NCBI RefSeq assembly: GCF_024808255.1
Contig: NZ_JANTYS010000029.1
Location: 16,357-80,356 of the forward strand
Length of the DNA: 64,000 bases
Reading direction: 5' to 3'
From: Mucilaginibacter dorajii
GTDB lineage: Bacteria > Bacteroidota > Bacteroidia > Sphingobacteriales > Sphingobacteriaceae
The position numbers were made by a program, and so were the translations under genes. Position 1 is the first letter of the stretch. The number at the start of each line of letters is the position of its first letter. This document shows, piece by piece, positions 44,315 through 54,036 of this stretch. A model generated the notes under the pieces. That model saw nothing but the letters and a program-made list of their open reading frames with translations, made no database searches and was not told the origin of the DNA.

Positions 44315-46945
44315 ATGAGAAAAATACTATCTATGATCACCGCCTGCCTTTTACTTGAGCTTGCGGCTTTTTCACAAACCCAAAAAATCCTGATCGAAAA
44401 AGGCTGGGAATTTCGTGAACAAAATGCCTCAAAACCTGAGCTGTCCGAATGGCGCAATGCTACGGTGCCGGGTCTGATCCACACCGATCTGCTTAATCAC
44501 AAACTGATACCCGACCCTTTCTACCGTGATAACGAAAAAAAAGTGCAATGGGTATCCAATTCAGAATGGGAATACCGCAAAACGATCACGGCCGATCAAA
44601 AACTACTTCACCATAAACACATCGATCTGGTTTTCGAGGGCCTGAATACGCTTGCTGATATTTCCCTTAACGGCAAATTTATACTGCATGCCAATAATAT
44701 GTTCCGCGAATGGCGGCTGGACATCAAATCGTATCTGAAACCAGGAAACAATACCTTAACCATCGTATTTCATCGCATCCGCCCGGAAGTTGCCCGGCTC
44801 GAAAAAGCCCACCCAGAAGAAAACGAAGGCAAAGATACCAGCGCATTAGCGAAAATGATATTCGATAAATTTAAGTTGGGCAGCTACGTGCGCAAAGCGG
44901 CCTACGAAGGGGGCTGGGATTGGGGGCCCGACATGATTACATGCGGTATTTGGCGTCCGGTGTACCTGCAAACCTGGGAAGATCAACGAATAGTTGATAT
45001 GGGTATTGCCCAACCCGACATTACCCCGCAGGCGGCACATATTACTACCGGCATTCGTGTGCTTTCCGCCAATAAAACCCAGGCCGTCCTGAAAATAACT
45101 TATGCCCAGGGCGCTCAGACACGGTCGTTCACATACCCTGTTACACTTCATAGCGGCCTAAACGAGATTGGTTATCCTATTGATATAGCTACCCCCAAAC
45201 TATGGTACCCCAACGGCTATGGAAAACAGGATATGTACCTGTTTAAAACCGAACTAATCACAGGCGGGCATATTATCGATGAAGTGTCAACCAAAACCGG
45301 GCTGCGTTCGGTAAAACTGAACAAAGACCGTGATTCATTGGGGCGAAAATTTGAATTTATTGTAAATGGCATACCCGTATTTGCCAAGGGAGCTAATATT
45401 ATTCCGTTCGACCATTTTCCTACGCGGATGACCGCTAAACGTTATCGCCATTTCCTGCAGGCGGCAGCCGATGCGCACATGAACATGATGCGGCTATGGG
45501 GCGGAGGATATTATGAAACGCAGGAGTTTTATGACCTGTGCGACGAGATGGGTATCATGATCTGGCAGGATTTTATGTTTGCCAATGCCACGCCGCCATC
45601 GTTCCTGAAAGAAAGCATCGGAGAAGAAGTTGACTACCAGGTACGCCGTTTACGAAATCATCCATGCATAGCAGTATGGTGTGGTAATAACGAGATCAGC
45701 ATTTTTAGTGAGGCCAGTTTATATGTTGACCCAACCGACTCAGGTGTTATACCTGAGGCCTTCAAAGCCCTGTTTGATAAAATTTTATCAAGCATCAAAC
45801 CCAAAACCTTTACCGATTACCTGGAGATGTTTGGCTATTTCATCCCGGGCATCGTCAACAGGATAACACCTGAAATACCTTATACTTCAAGTTCGCCAAC
45901 ATCAGACTTTGAACGGCAATCTGCAAACTTCAATTCGGGCGACAAACATAATTACAAAGTTTGGTGGAGCAATAAACCGATAGAAGACCAGGCAAATTAC
46001 AAAGATCGTTTTGTGAGCGAAACGGGGATTCAGGGTTTCCCGGATATGGCCAGCATTGACGCTTTTACCGAACCAACCGACCGTTCTGCAACTTCAGACA
46101 TTATGAATGCGCATCAAAAAAACTTCTCCCTGAATGGCAATGTGGTGATTGGTAAAATCATCAAGACAGAATACAAAGAACCGGCTGATTTTGCCATATT
46201 TAATTACCTGAGTCAGCTGGTACAAGGTGAAAGCCTGAAAATTTATACCGAAGCTATGCGCCGCCGCAGACCATTCTCTATGGGGTTCTTATATTGGCAG
46301 CTGAACGATAGCTGGCCAGTGATATCATGGGCCACGATGGATTATTACGGCCGACCTAAAGCAGCCATGTACATGGCAAAGCACTTTTTTGAGCCGGTGT
46401 TGGTATCGCCGCAAGAAGAAGATGGGAAGATCAATATTTATGTGGTATCCGATCACACAACAAACGAGGATGCATCACTGGAGGTGAGGCTGATGGATTT
46501 CGGTGGCAAGGTTTTGTGGAGCAAAAAAATAAAACATGAGGTAAAAGCCTTGTCAAGCGAAATCGCGATAAGTATCCCGAAAGAGGATTTGGCCGGTGCC
46601 TATTATGATCCTGAAAAGAGCTTTATTTCGGCAAAACTAACCAGTGCAAAGGGAGCGTTATTATCATCCAATGATTTCTATTTTAAGCGGCCGAAAGGCC
46701 TGAAATATACAAAGGCTACTATCCAAACCGATGTTTTAAAGCAAAGCGACCATTATGTGCTGAAACTGAGCAGCAATGCCCTCGCTCCTCGGGTAGAAAT
46801 TACTTTTGGAGATGAAGAGGTTTCCCTTTCAGACAACTATATTGATGTATTACCAAACGAACCTGTTTCGATCAACATAAATAGCCCGGTTACACTGGAG
46901 CAGTTAAAAAAGACCTTAAAAATTAAATCATTAGATCAATTGTAG
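44315..46945 (+). CDS. GH2 family beta-mannosidase, secreted
   Basis: 876 residues. Signal peptide ends near AAFSQ. N-terminal jelly-roll (WRNATVPGLIHTDLLNHKLIPDPFYRDNE, as in beta-mannosidases; KAAYEGGWDWGPDMITCGIWRPV), immunoglobulin-like domains and a (beta/alpha)8 barrel. Acid/base Glu460 in WCGNNE and nucleophile Glu569 in FVSETGIQG. The GWDWGP and WCGNNE patterns separate mannosidases from other GH2. Likely removes terminal beta-1,4-mannose from mannan or N-glycan core. Confidence 0.93.
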   Translation: MRKILSMITACLLLELAAFSQTQKILIEKGWEFREQNASKPELSEWRNATVPGLIHTDLLNHKLIPDPFYRDNEKKVQWVSNSEWEYRKTITADQKLLHHKHIDLVFEGLNTLADISLNGKFILHANNMFREWRLDIKSYLKPGNNTLTIVFHRIRPEVARLEKAHPEENEGKDTSALAKMIFDKFKLGSYVRKAAYEGGWDWGPDMITCGIWRPVYLQTWEDQRIVDMGIAQPDITPQAAHITTGIRVLSANKTQAVLKITYAQGAQTRSFTYPVTLHSGLNEIGYPIDIATPKLWYPNGYGKQDMYLFKTELITGGHIIDEVSTKTGLRSVKLNKDRDSLGRKFEFIVNGIPVFAKGANIIPFDHFPTRMTAKRYRHFLQAAADAHMNMMRLWGGGYYETQEFYDLCDEMGIMIWQDFMFANATPPSFLKESIGEEVDYQVRRLRNHPCIAVWCGNNEISIFSEASLYVDPTDSGVIPEAFKALFDKILSSIKPKTFTDYLEMFGYFIPGIVNRITPEIPYTSSSPTSDFERQSANFNSGDKHNYKVWWSNKPIEDQANYKDRFVSETGIQGFPDMASIDAFTEPTDRSATSDIMNAHQKNFSLNGNVVIGKIIKTEYKEPADFAIFNYLSQLVQGESLKIYTEAMRRRRPFSMGFLYWQLNDSWPVISWATMDYYGRPKAAMYMAKHFFEPVLVSPQEEDGKINIYVVSDHTTNEDASLEVRLMDFGGKVLWSKKIKHEVKALSSEIAISIPKEDLAGAYYDPEKSFISAKLTSAKGALLSSNDFYFKRPKGLKYTKATIQTDVLKQSDHYVLKLSSNALAPRVEITFGDEEVSLSDNYIDVLPNEPVSININSPVTLEQLKKTLKIKSLDQL

Positions 46946-46970
46946 ACACTCAAACAAATAAATTCAAAAG

Positions 46971-47351
46971 ATGAAAAAAGCAACACTGGTTAATTTAATG
47001 GCCCTGATCCTGATGGTGATCGCGACAAAAGTAACTGCCCAAACGCAAACAAATTATTTCATTGGTAAATGGGATGTGCTGGTAAAAGGCCTGCCACAAG
47101 GAGATACACATATGAAGTTTAATATTGCAGACTCTGCAGGGCATCTGAAAGGTGCCCTGTTAGACACCTCCGCTGCGCACAAGGATATTCCACTGACCAA
47201 AATTGAGCAGGATGGCGACAAGATCACGCTGTATTTTACGGCACAGGGTTATGATGTGAGCCTGCTTCTGGCAAAGAAAGATGATGACCATGCAACGGGT
47301 AGCCTGATGAGCATGTTTGATGCTAATGCTATCCGTTTAAAAGAAAAATAG
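46971..47351 (+). CDS. Hypothetical secreted lipocalin-like protein
   Basis: 126 residues with a signal peptide ending near KVTAQ. The mature part (FIGKWDVLVKGLPQGDTHMKFNIADSAGHLKGALL) begins with the GxWxV pattern of small beta-barrel proteins, and beta-strand periodicity continues to the end. No catalytic residues can be recognised. 25 bases after the mannosidase stop, so likely in the same operon. Followed by a long hairpin. Confidence 0.75.
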   Translation: MKKATLVNLMALILMVIATKVTAQTQTNYFIGKWDVLVKGLPQGDTHMKFNIADSAGHLKGALLDTSAAHKDIPLTKIEQDGDKITLYFTAQGYDVSLLLAKKDDDHATGSLMSMFDANAIRLKEK

Positions 47352-47354
47352 TAA

Positions 47355-47403
47355 ACCCTCATCTCTTAGCGATGATTAACACCCATCGCTAAGAGATGAG
47401 GGT
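47355..47403. terminator. Perfect 20-bp hairpin between convergent genes
   Basis: ACCCTCATCTCTTAGCGATG (47355-47374) pairs with CATCGCTAAGAGATGAGGGT (47384-47403) without mismatch, over a 9-base loop. There is no T-tract on either side. It probably terminates or insulates two convergent transcripts. Confidence 0.7.
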
Positions 47404-47475
47404 GAATACGTTAATAGGGTCCTTCACAACACTGTTACTGCTACACTTTCCTAATAAAGTATGTTGCCTATCAAA

Positions 47476-48351
47476 CTAATCCTCAAATGGATCGAGGGCT
47501 CTCTTATCCTGGGCTGGCATAAAAAAATTCCCCACTTCGCCAATTGCTGTCTTAGTGCATCTCATAATAATATCCTGCAAGTCAGCACCAGAACTATGCA
47601 GGGGATCAATAGCTTTTACTAATTTTGTCCTCAAGGCAAAAAGTTCAGCTCTGTTAAATTTACTTGACTCTTTTACTAATTCCAGTTTCATTCGCTGCTC
47701 CTGCTGATCTTGTTTCGGATTAAATATCCCATTTAGTTGACTACATTGGTCGCAAACGCCATTTTTATTTACCAGGGCACACCTGTTATCAAAAATATTG
47801 GTCATGGTATCTCTGGAGGAATTCAGAAGATGTTTTACGACTCCCTCCGTCTTCTCCAGGATAAGGCAAATTTCTTTGGTTTGAAAATCGTAGATATCTT
47901 TTAAGATTAATGCCACCTGGTTTTCGATAGGTAAAGTTTTTGAGATACAGGTAAAGCAAAAATCGATATGCTCTTTCATCTCATAGGCACCGGCATTGGA
48001 GGTTTGGTTAACAACCCTAAACGCCTGCTGGATCTCCTCAGTGCCGATGGCTAAATAAGCACCCTTGTCCTGTGCATCTGCCGGCCATCTGTTTAATTTT
48101 CTTAAATGATCATAGGCCAGGTTGGTAGCTATTTTAAACACCCAGGTTTTGAGCGAAGAACCCTGGTTGAACATAGAGATTTTGTCAAATGCCCGGATGA
48201 AAGTATCATGTGCCAGGTCATCCACGTCGTTCCGATCTGGGTGTAAACGATAGAGATAAGATTTCAGCTGGTTTTGAAATTCGGCAAACAGCATTTGAAA
48301 CGATTTTATATCGCCGGTTAAGGCCTTTTTAAGTATTTCCGCTTTTTCCAT
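47476..48351 (-). CDS. ECF-like sigma factor with long C-terminal extension
   Basis: 291 residues from the ATG at 48351. Sigma-70 region 2 is clear (VDDLAHDTFIRAFDKISMFNQGSSLKTWVFKIATNLAYDHLRK), followed by region 4 (LPIENQVALILKDIYDFQTKEICLILEKTEGVVKHLLNSSRD). Beyond the usual ~190 residues it has about 100 more: NRCALVNKNGVCDQCSQLNG holds three cysteines, which may bind metal or sense redox, and then a helical tail. It starts 11 bases after the SDR gene stop, implying co-expression. No anti-sigma gene is adjacent. Confidence 0.85.
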   Translation of the reverse strand: MEKAEILKKALTGDIKSFQMLFAEFQNQLKSYLYRLHPDRNDVDDLAHDTFIRAFDKISMFNQGSSLKTWVFKIATNLAYDHLRKLNRWPADAQDKGAYLAIGTEEIQQAFRVVNQTSNAGAYEMKEHIDFCFTCISKTLPIENQVALILKDIYDFQTKEICLILEKTEGVVKHLLNSSRDTMTNIFDNRCALVNKNGVCDQCSQLNGIFNPKQDQQEQRMKLELVKESSKFNRAELFALRTKLVKAIDPLHSSGADLQDIIMRCTKTAIGEVGNFFMPAQDKRALDPFED

Positions 48352-48362
48352 TTTAAAATAGA

Positions 48363-49166
48363 TTATAACAAATTTAGTTTTCCGCAATCAAAATCAACAA
48401 CATGGCTATTGAAAACTACCCCATTTTCAGAAACCAGGAAGGCGGCTGTCTCGCCTAATTGTTTTAATGTCGGCCCCGATTTCAGGATATCAAACCTTGT
48501 GTAATTTAAAGCCATTTCTTCACGCGAAATGCCAAATTTTTCTGCAAAATCGTTGATCATTCCAGATATCTTATTCGTTTCCATCAAGGCACCGGAACAA
48601 ATACAGATCGCCTTGATCCCATGTCGGCCAAATTCGGCAGCCATTACCCTCGTCAATCCTTCTATCGCTGCGCAGGCGGAGGCGAACCCTGCCATATTGG
48701 GAGTCTTAGTCCTTGCCATAGATGCGTTGAGCAGTAAGATGGTGCCCTCAGAGCCGGATTGGATCATATACCTTGCCGCAACCCTCGAAGTAAGGAATTG
48801 AGATCCGCAAATCCTTTGTAAAGGATTCATGAATTGCTCAAAAGTGGCTATTGTTGTAGGTGTACCACTACCAGCGTCCTTGTAGTAGCTCCCGATGCCA
48901 TTAAATACAATATCCAATTTTCCATTGTCAGCAATAACCTTTTGTAAATAGGTGTCAATCTCGGTTTCGTTCAACGCATCTACCTTACCTGCCTCCGCCC
49001 GCCCGCCATTGGCTTTAATCTCTTCGGCTAAAGCTTTTACAGCATTCAGGTTCAGGGCCGTAACATACACCTTTGCACCATGTTGGGCAAATGAGCGGGC
49101 AACTGCTCCAGCAATTTCTCCCGATGCCGCGAATACTACGGCTACCTTGTCTTTTAAACTTTCCAT
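48363..49166 (-). CDS. SDR family oxidoreductase
   Basis: 267 residues from the ATG at 49166 (MESLKDK); a start at 49262 adds 32 residues without sense. Rossmann start KVAVVFAASGEIAGAVARSFAQHGAKVYV, with GxxxGxG less regular than usual (ASGEIAG). LDIVFNGIG replaces NNAG, and the catalytic Tyr/Lys pair is not in the usual YxxxK form (the NMAGFASACAAIEGLTR region holds the place), so activity is uncertain. Co-transcribed with the sigma factor gene. Confidence 0.8.
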   Translation of the reverse strand: MESLKDKVAVVFAASGEIAGAVARSFAQHGAKVYVTALNLNAVKALAEEIKANGGRAEAGKVDALNETEIDTYLQKVIADNGKLDIVFNGIGSYYKDAGSGTPTTIATFEQFMNPLQRICGSQFLTSRVAARYMIQSGSEGTILLLNASMARTKTPNMAGFASACAAIEGLTRVMAAEFGRHGIKAICICSGALMETNKISGMINDFAEKFGISREEMALNYTRFDILKSGPTLKQLGETAAFLVSENGVVFNSHVVDFDCGKLNLL

Positions 49167-49344
49167 TTTGTTTGTTTTTGCCTTTTGACGATTTGGCCAT
49201 TCAAAACGATCTGTTTTTTGTAAAATAATTTTAAACGGCAGGCCGGGGATTATGGAAAACAAAACTCAAACTCTCCACTTTTATATAGCTTACATTATAA
49301 GCACCGCAATAAGGATGACAAAACGGTAAGAAGAGCTCACTCAA

Positions 49345-50934
49345 TTAATTCAATAAAATAGTTTTATTTACGCCAACCTGCTGTAAAAAGTACTGATCAT
49401 GGGAAATAACGACAAGGGTTCCGTGATAATCATTTATTGCCTGTGTTAATACTCCTATATTCTGTAAATCGAGGTTGTTGGTAGGCTCATCCAAAACGAT
49501 CATATCTGGCGCCTGATTACTGATGGTAAGCAAACACAGTACTAACCTCATTTTTTCACCACCGCTAAGGGCGTTGCAGGATTTATCCCAATCTTCGGAA
49601 ATAAACAGAAACCTGTTAAGGCGTATCTTCACATCATGTTCCTGCAATACTCCTGAATTATGAACCTGCGCTTGCTGATATACGTTGACTTTATCATCTA
49701 TAAGCGAATAGTTCTGATCGATATAAATAGCGGTAAAATCAGCTTTGGTGATTACACCGTAATCGGGCTGCAGTTTACCAAGAATCAAATTGACGAGCGT
49801 GGTTTTCCCGGAACCGTTTGCGCCTTGTATTGCCAGCCGTTCGCCGCTATAGATCTGAAAATCCACTGGCTGTTTCCATAAAGCATGTTTATTATAGCCG
49901 AATTGGAGATTTTGAGCCGCAACCAGGATTTTACCTTTATGTAATGAGGAATGATCTATATCGATCTTCATTTTATCTGCCGCTGGCAGATTTAACCGTA
50001 ACTGACTGATTTGTTGCGACAATTCACCAACCTTCTCAGCATGAACGCTTTTGAGTTTCGAACCTGTTTGTTCGGCATTATTTCTTAAGGTGTTCATCAT
50101 AATTCTGGCAACGCCGGCGTTTTCCTGTTTCTTTTTTCCACGGGCATCCAGTTTTTGTTGCCGTTCTATTGCCTGTCGCTCGGTTTCTTTAGCTTTACGC
50201 AGCGCCTTCTCCTGGTTTTGCAGGTCATGATAAAGAGCTTTATTTTCAAGTTCCTTTTGCAGGGCATAAAAATCATAATTACCGCCATAAAAAGTAATGC
50301 CTTTTGCACTGAGTTCACAAACGGTAGGCAGCAAATTCATTAACGCACGGTCATGGCTTACCACAACCAATGTATGGTTGGTGCTTTGAATATAGTTATA
50401 AAGAAGAGTACGGCTTTCGGTATCCAGGTGATTACTTGGTTCATCGAGCAACACAATATCGGGCTGATGAATACGGATGCCGGCCAATAAAACCTTCATC
50501 TTCTGCCCGCCGCTTAATGTGTTCATTGCTTGAAAAAGATGCAGCCCTTCCAGTTTCCAGTAAGCAAATGCTTCAGCACAACGCTCTTCGATAGTCCAAT
50601 CATCATTTAAAATCTCAAAGTTTTTTTCCGTGAGCTGCCCTTTTAAAATTTCGTTAAGGGCTTTCACTCTGTCGTCAATTAGTAGCGCTTCAGCTATGGT
50701 ACAACTGTTATGCTGCCCAATAGCCTGTGGAACATAATAGGGTTTTGACGATTGTTTAACATTCCCGGCAACGGGCAAAAGATTCCCGGCCATGAGTTGT
50801 AACAGCGTAGATTTCCCTATGCCATTATTGCCCACCAGGGCCATTTTTTGTTGTTGATTAACAATTAAATTGATACCGGAAAATAGCAGTTCCCGGTTAG
50901 GGTGCATGTAGATGATATCCTGAAGGATCAGCAT
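49345..50934 (-). CDS. ABC-F ATPase
   Basis: 529 residues with two ATP-binding domains and no membrane segments: Walker A GNNGIGKST and GANGSGKTT, signatures LSGGQKMKV and LSGGEKMRL, Walker B VLLDEPSNHLD and IVLDEPTNNLD. Between them is a basic linker helix (KEKALRKAKETERQAIERQQKLDARGKKKQ) which in ABC-F proteins enters the ribosome E site. Members act in translation or ribosome protection from antibiotics; the subfamily could not be assigned. Confidence 0.9.
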   Translation of the reverse strand: MLILQDIIYMHPNRELLFSGINLIVNQQQKMALVGNNGIGKSTLLQLMAGNLLPVAGNVKQSSKPYYVPQAIGQHNSCTIAEALLIDDRVKALNEILKGQLTEKNFEILNDDWTIEERCAEAFAYWKLEGLHLFQAMNTLSGGQKMKVLLAGIRIHQPDIVLLDEPSNHLDTESRTLLYNYIQSTNHTLVVVSHDRALMNLLPTVCELSAKGITFYGGNYDFYALQKELENKALYHDLQNQEKALRKAKETERQAIERQQKLDARGKKKQENAGVARIMMNTLRNNAEQTGSKLKSVHAEKVGELSQQISQLRLNLPAADKMKIDIDHSSLHKGKILVAAQNLQFGYNKHALWKQPVDFQIYSGERLAIQGANGSGKTTLVNLILGKLQPDYGVITKADFTAIYIDQNYSLIDDKVNVYQQAQVHNSGVLQEHDVKIRLNRFLFISEDWDKSCNALSGGEKMRLVLCLLTISNQAPDMIVLDEPTNNLDLQNIGVLTQAINDYHGTLVVISHDQYFLQQVGVNKTILLN

Positions 50935-50967
50935 AGTTCATTTCTTTTAGTGTGAATAAATGACAGC

Positions 50968-50982
50968 GATTATTGAATAATC
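50968..50982. promoter_or_regulatory. Palindrome in ABC-F leader
   Basis: GATTATT-G-AATAATC, perfect 7-bp arms, 34 bases upstream of the ABC-F start. Could be an operator or leader hairpin. Confidence 0.35.
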
Positions 50983-51044
50983 CTGTTTTATTTGTCTGAA
51001 AGAAATGGCTGATCACATATAGGCACCTATTGAGTTTATTGGCG

Positions 51045-51052
51045 CAAAAATA
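51045..51052 (-). promoter_or_regulatory. -7 box for ABC-F gene
   Basis: TATTTTTG on the minus strand (51052-51045) matches TAnnTTTG. No consensus -33 box at the right spacing. Would give a leader of about 100 bases. Confidence 0.35.
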
Positions 51053-51189
51053 ATAAAATAATTTGAAGGTAAGTGTAGGTGACTTCCGTTCAAAATAGAA
51101 GTATAATGATATTACACGGCTTATGAAGAGGCTGATAACTTAATTATGATTAAACAACAGTTATCAATAAATTTAAACCGTTTTAAAAC

Positions 51190-51633
51190 ATGATGACGGG
51201 AAAGGAAAGACGCATTTTAATGAACTCTGCTATTAAGCAGATAATTATCCCATTTTTAAGAGAGCAGGGATTTAAAGGATCATTTCCTCATTTTAGGAGA
51301 CTTAAAAGCGACGGGATCAATCTTTTGACATATCAGTTTAGTTCAAGCGATTCAAAGTTTGTGATAGAAATTTCTAATTGTTCACCAAAAGGAATATTAC
51401 TTTCCTGGGGCAAAGAAATCAAGCCTTCAAATTGCACTGCCCATGACATGTACAAGCGGTTACGTGTGGGAAGCAAAAAAAACAATGGCGACTATTGGTT
51501 TGATTTTAGCAAAGAGTCCTTTTTCAGAGATATCTATGAGAAACGTGCAAAAGAGTTAATAGGTTTATGGGATGAGGCTGAACAATGGTGGCAAAATGAC
51601 CCGGAGAATCAGCGAAACACCATGGTTCCATAG
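51190..51633 (+). CDS. DUF4304-like protein
   Basis: 147 residues. IIPFLREQGFKGSFPHFRRLKSDGINLLTYQFSSSDSKFVIEIS is the DUF4304 pattern. No signal or membrane segment, function unknown. Stop is one base from the stop of the convergent DUF6807 gene. Confidence 0.72.
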   Translation: MMTGKERRILMNSAIKQIIIPFLREQGFKGSFPHFRRLKSDGINLLTYQFSSSDSKFVIEISNCSPKGILLSWGKEIKPSNCTAHDMYKRLRVGSKKNNGDYWFDFSKESFFRDIYEKRAKELIGLWDEAEQWWQNDPENQRNTMVP

Positions 51634-51634
51634 T

Positions 51635-52678
51635 TTATTTCCTCTCAAAACTTTCCGCCATCTTATTAAGTAAAGCACCGTCAGATGTCCTGTCCCCATT
51701 ACTAATCACAATCCGGTATTTAAACGTAACCGATTCCCCTCTATTCAAGTGCAGGTTCTTAGCCGATTTACCATTGGTAAAAACCTTTTCACCTAAAGGA
51801 TTGGCCGCGAACAGGCCATACCCACGTGCATGCCAAAAAGTTGGGTAGTTAGGATTTTGAGGATGATCTATAATAGCAATACTTACAGAATCTGCTCCCA
51901 TTTTGCCATACACTTTACACCAAACTCCACGGGTGCTCCATGCGTCATTGCCGGTTTTGCCGGCGCTGGTTAGGTAGTTACCATTGGCTATTTTATCGGT
52001 ACCTGCTTTTACAATGGTTACGTTACCTTTGTCATCTGTAAATTTTTGATCTTCGGTAGCAGGCATTTGTAAATCGTGCGCTAAGCGCAGGCCTAACATG
52101 CCATCCTTGGCATCATTAAACGTAGCATCAACACTGGCTTTCAAAGTAGTTACTCGATCTATAATACGCTGATTGACTGTGCCGCTAAATTCAAAGCGGG
52201 TGGTTTCTTCTAAGATCACGTCTTTTTGTTGGTTTGTCCAGTTGGCATGGTAGGTCAGCACCCCTACCCGTCCGCTTTTGGTTTCCAGGATTCGATCGGT
52301 ACGGATCCAGCCGTACACGCTCTTCTTTTCTTTAGGAATAGCGTATGAGTTATTCCAGAAATCTAACCCGTTCAGGTTTTCAAAATTAAACCACAAGCCG
52401 ATATGATGCGGATGATCCGTCGGATCGCCGGGTTTAGGATCAAGCGGAAAACCGCGGGTAACAACTATGCCGTCGGCAGTACGTATGGGGTACAGCACGG
52501 GCTTCTCCAGGCTATCGGGATACAGAAAGGTTGTAAACGGTTTACCGCCAATCAACACTTCTACCTTATTGTCCGTTTTAGATCCGGTTACGGTTACCAA
52601 TTCGCTCTTTTGAGCGAAGGCTTCCGTGGTCGAAATCATCAAAACCAATGCAAATCCAATATTTTTAAACCTGCCCAT
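51635..52678 (-). CDS. DUF6807 (PmoA-like) secreted protein
   Basis: 347 residues with a signal peptide ending near EAFAQ. Family pattern: VEVLIGGKPFTTFLYPDSLEKPVLYPIRTADGIVVTRGFPLDPKPGDPTDHPHHIGLWFNF, then GLFAANPLGEKVF and a C-terminal RYRIVISNG. Widespread next to sugar oxidoreductases in Bacteroidetes; no reaction is established to my knowledge. It lies two bases after the Gfo/Idh/MocA gene, in one operon. Confidence 0.85.
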   Translation of the reverse strand: MGRFKNIGFALVLMISTTEAFAQKSELVTVTGSKTDNKVEVLIGGKPFTTFLYPDSLEKPVLYPIRTADGIVVTRGFPLDPKPGDPTDHPHHIGLWFNFENLNGLDFWNNSYAIPKEKKSVYGWIRTDRILETKSGRVGVLTYHANWTNQQKDVILEETTRFEFSGTVNQRIIDRVTTLKASVDATFNDAKDGMLGLRLAHDLQMPATEDQKFTDDKGNVTIVKAGTDKIANGNYLTSAGKTGNDAWSTRGVWCKVYGKMGADSVSIAIIDHPQNPNYPTFWHARGYGLFAANPLGEKVFTNGKSAKNLHLNRGESVTFKYRIVISNGDRTSDGALLNKMAESFERK

Positions 52679-52680
52679 AA

Positions 52681-54036
52681 TTAGTATTTAAATACTTTAC
52701 CATTTGCCATTACTTCCTGGGTGGTTTCGTCAAAGGTGGCTTTATAACCAGTATGTACTGCAGCATTGGTCATAATATTAGCTATCGAGTGGCTGTAACC
52801 CGCTTCAACGGGGGCATTAGGTATTTTACGGCTGCGTACGCATTCCATCCAGTTGCGCACGTGGTTTGACGTAAGGATATCCCCGCCCGTATTGGCCGAC
52901 GCCACAACAGCCTGGGTATTTGCCAGGCTAATCTCGGGCAGCAGGTTAGGCTGCATTTTCATGGCAGCGGCCATTTTTTCGGTAAGCCCTCCCTCGGGCG
53001 AAACTTTATTGGTGATCAGGTTCAATTCGCCGCCGTTTGAGTAATAAATTTCGGCCGGATGCTCGTCGCCATTATGCATGCGCGAGCCAAACGTAACCTG
53101 GAAGCCGGTTGACGGATCATCCAGCGGACCGTAATCAAATGCGGCTAAAATGGTATCCCAGTTTTTACGGCCGTCTTTCCACATATAAATACCGCCGTTA
53201 GCTACAACGCTGCGGGGGTGTTTAAGGCCGCTAAACCAATGCACGGTATCAATCTGGTGGCTCATCCATTGGCCTGCCAGGCCTGATGAGTATGGCCAAA
53301 ACAAACGGTATTCTAAATATTTACGTGGATCAAAAGCCTCGTAAGGGCGGTTCATGATAAAACGCTTCCAATCGGTATCTTCCTCCTTTAAAGTAGCTAA
53401 TAGTTCTGGCCTGCGCCAGCGACCGGGTTGGTTTACATTCCAGGTAAGCTCAACCATGGTAATGGGGCCAAACTTGCCCGATTTAATAAAGTCATTTGCC
53501 GCGTGATAGTTATCCCCGCTCCTGCGCTGTGAGCCAATTTGCACAATTTTGCCCGATTCTTTGATCGCTTTAAGGGCTGCGCGGTTATCCTCCATTGTTT
53601 CGGCAAAAGGTTTTTCTACATAGGCGTCACAACCGGCCTTTACCGCCTCAATAGCATGGCGCGCATGCTGAAAATCAGCCGTGCTGATAAAAACTGCATC
53701 TACCGTTTTGCTATCGTATAATTCTTCGTTATTGCGGTATGCTTTCACATCGTGCTGCATTTTATTTTTCCAGGTGGCCGCACCTTCTTCGCGGCGGTTT
53801 TTCCATATATCAGAAACCCCAACCACATCAAAGTTCAATTCTTTGTAATGGTTCATAAAACTGGGAATGTGCGAGCCTTTGTGCCTGTCAGAAAAACCGA
53901 CAACCCCCACCCTTACCCTATCGTTGGCACCAATAATGCGTTTATAGCTGCTGGCGCTCCAGGCCGTTTTGGTGATCATTGCCCCGGCACCAGCCAATGC
54001 GGCCTGCCTAATAAAAGTACGACGCGAGTTGTCCAT
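52681..54036 (-). CDS. Gfo/Idh/MocA oxidoreductase with Tat signal
   Basis: 451 residues from the ATG at 54036. Twin-arginine-type N-terminus (NSRRTFIRQAALAGAGAMITK), so exported folded with its cofactor. Dinucleotide fold VRVGVVGFSDRHKGSHI, VDAVFISTADFQHARHAIEAVKAGCDAYVEKPFAET with the typical EKP motif, then GSQRRSGDNYHAA. Typical for NAD(P)-dependent sugar or inositol dehydrogenases; exported members usually bind cofactor tightly. The next gene is DUF6807, the usual partner. Confidence 0.9.
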   Translation of the reverse strand: MDNSRRTFIRQAALAGAGAMITKTAWSASSYKRIIGANDRVRVGVVGFSDRHKGSHIPSFMNHYKELNFDVVGVSDIWKNRREEGAATWKNKMQHDVKAYRNNEELYDSKTVDAVFISTADFQHARHAIEAVKAGCDAYVEKPFAETMEDNRAALKAIKESGKIVQIGSQRRSGDNYHAANDFIKSGKFGPITMVELTWNVNQPGRWRRPELLATLKEEDTDWKRFIMNRPYEAFDPRKYLEYRLFWPYSSGLAGQWMSHQIDTVHWFSGLKHPRSVVANGGIYMWKDGRKNWDTILAAFDYGPLDDPSTGFQVTFGSRMHNGDEHPAEIYYSNGGELNLITNKVSPEGGLTEKMAAAMKMQPNLLPEISLANTQAVVASANTGGDILTSNHVRNWMECVRSRKIPNAPVEAGYSHSIANIMTNAAVHTGYKATFDETTQEVMANGKVFKY

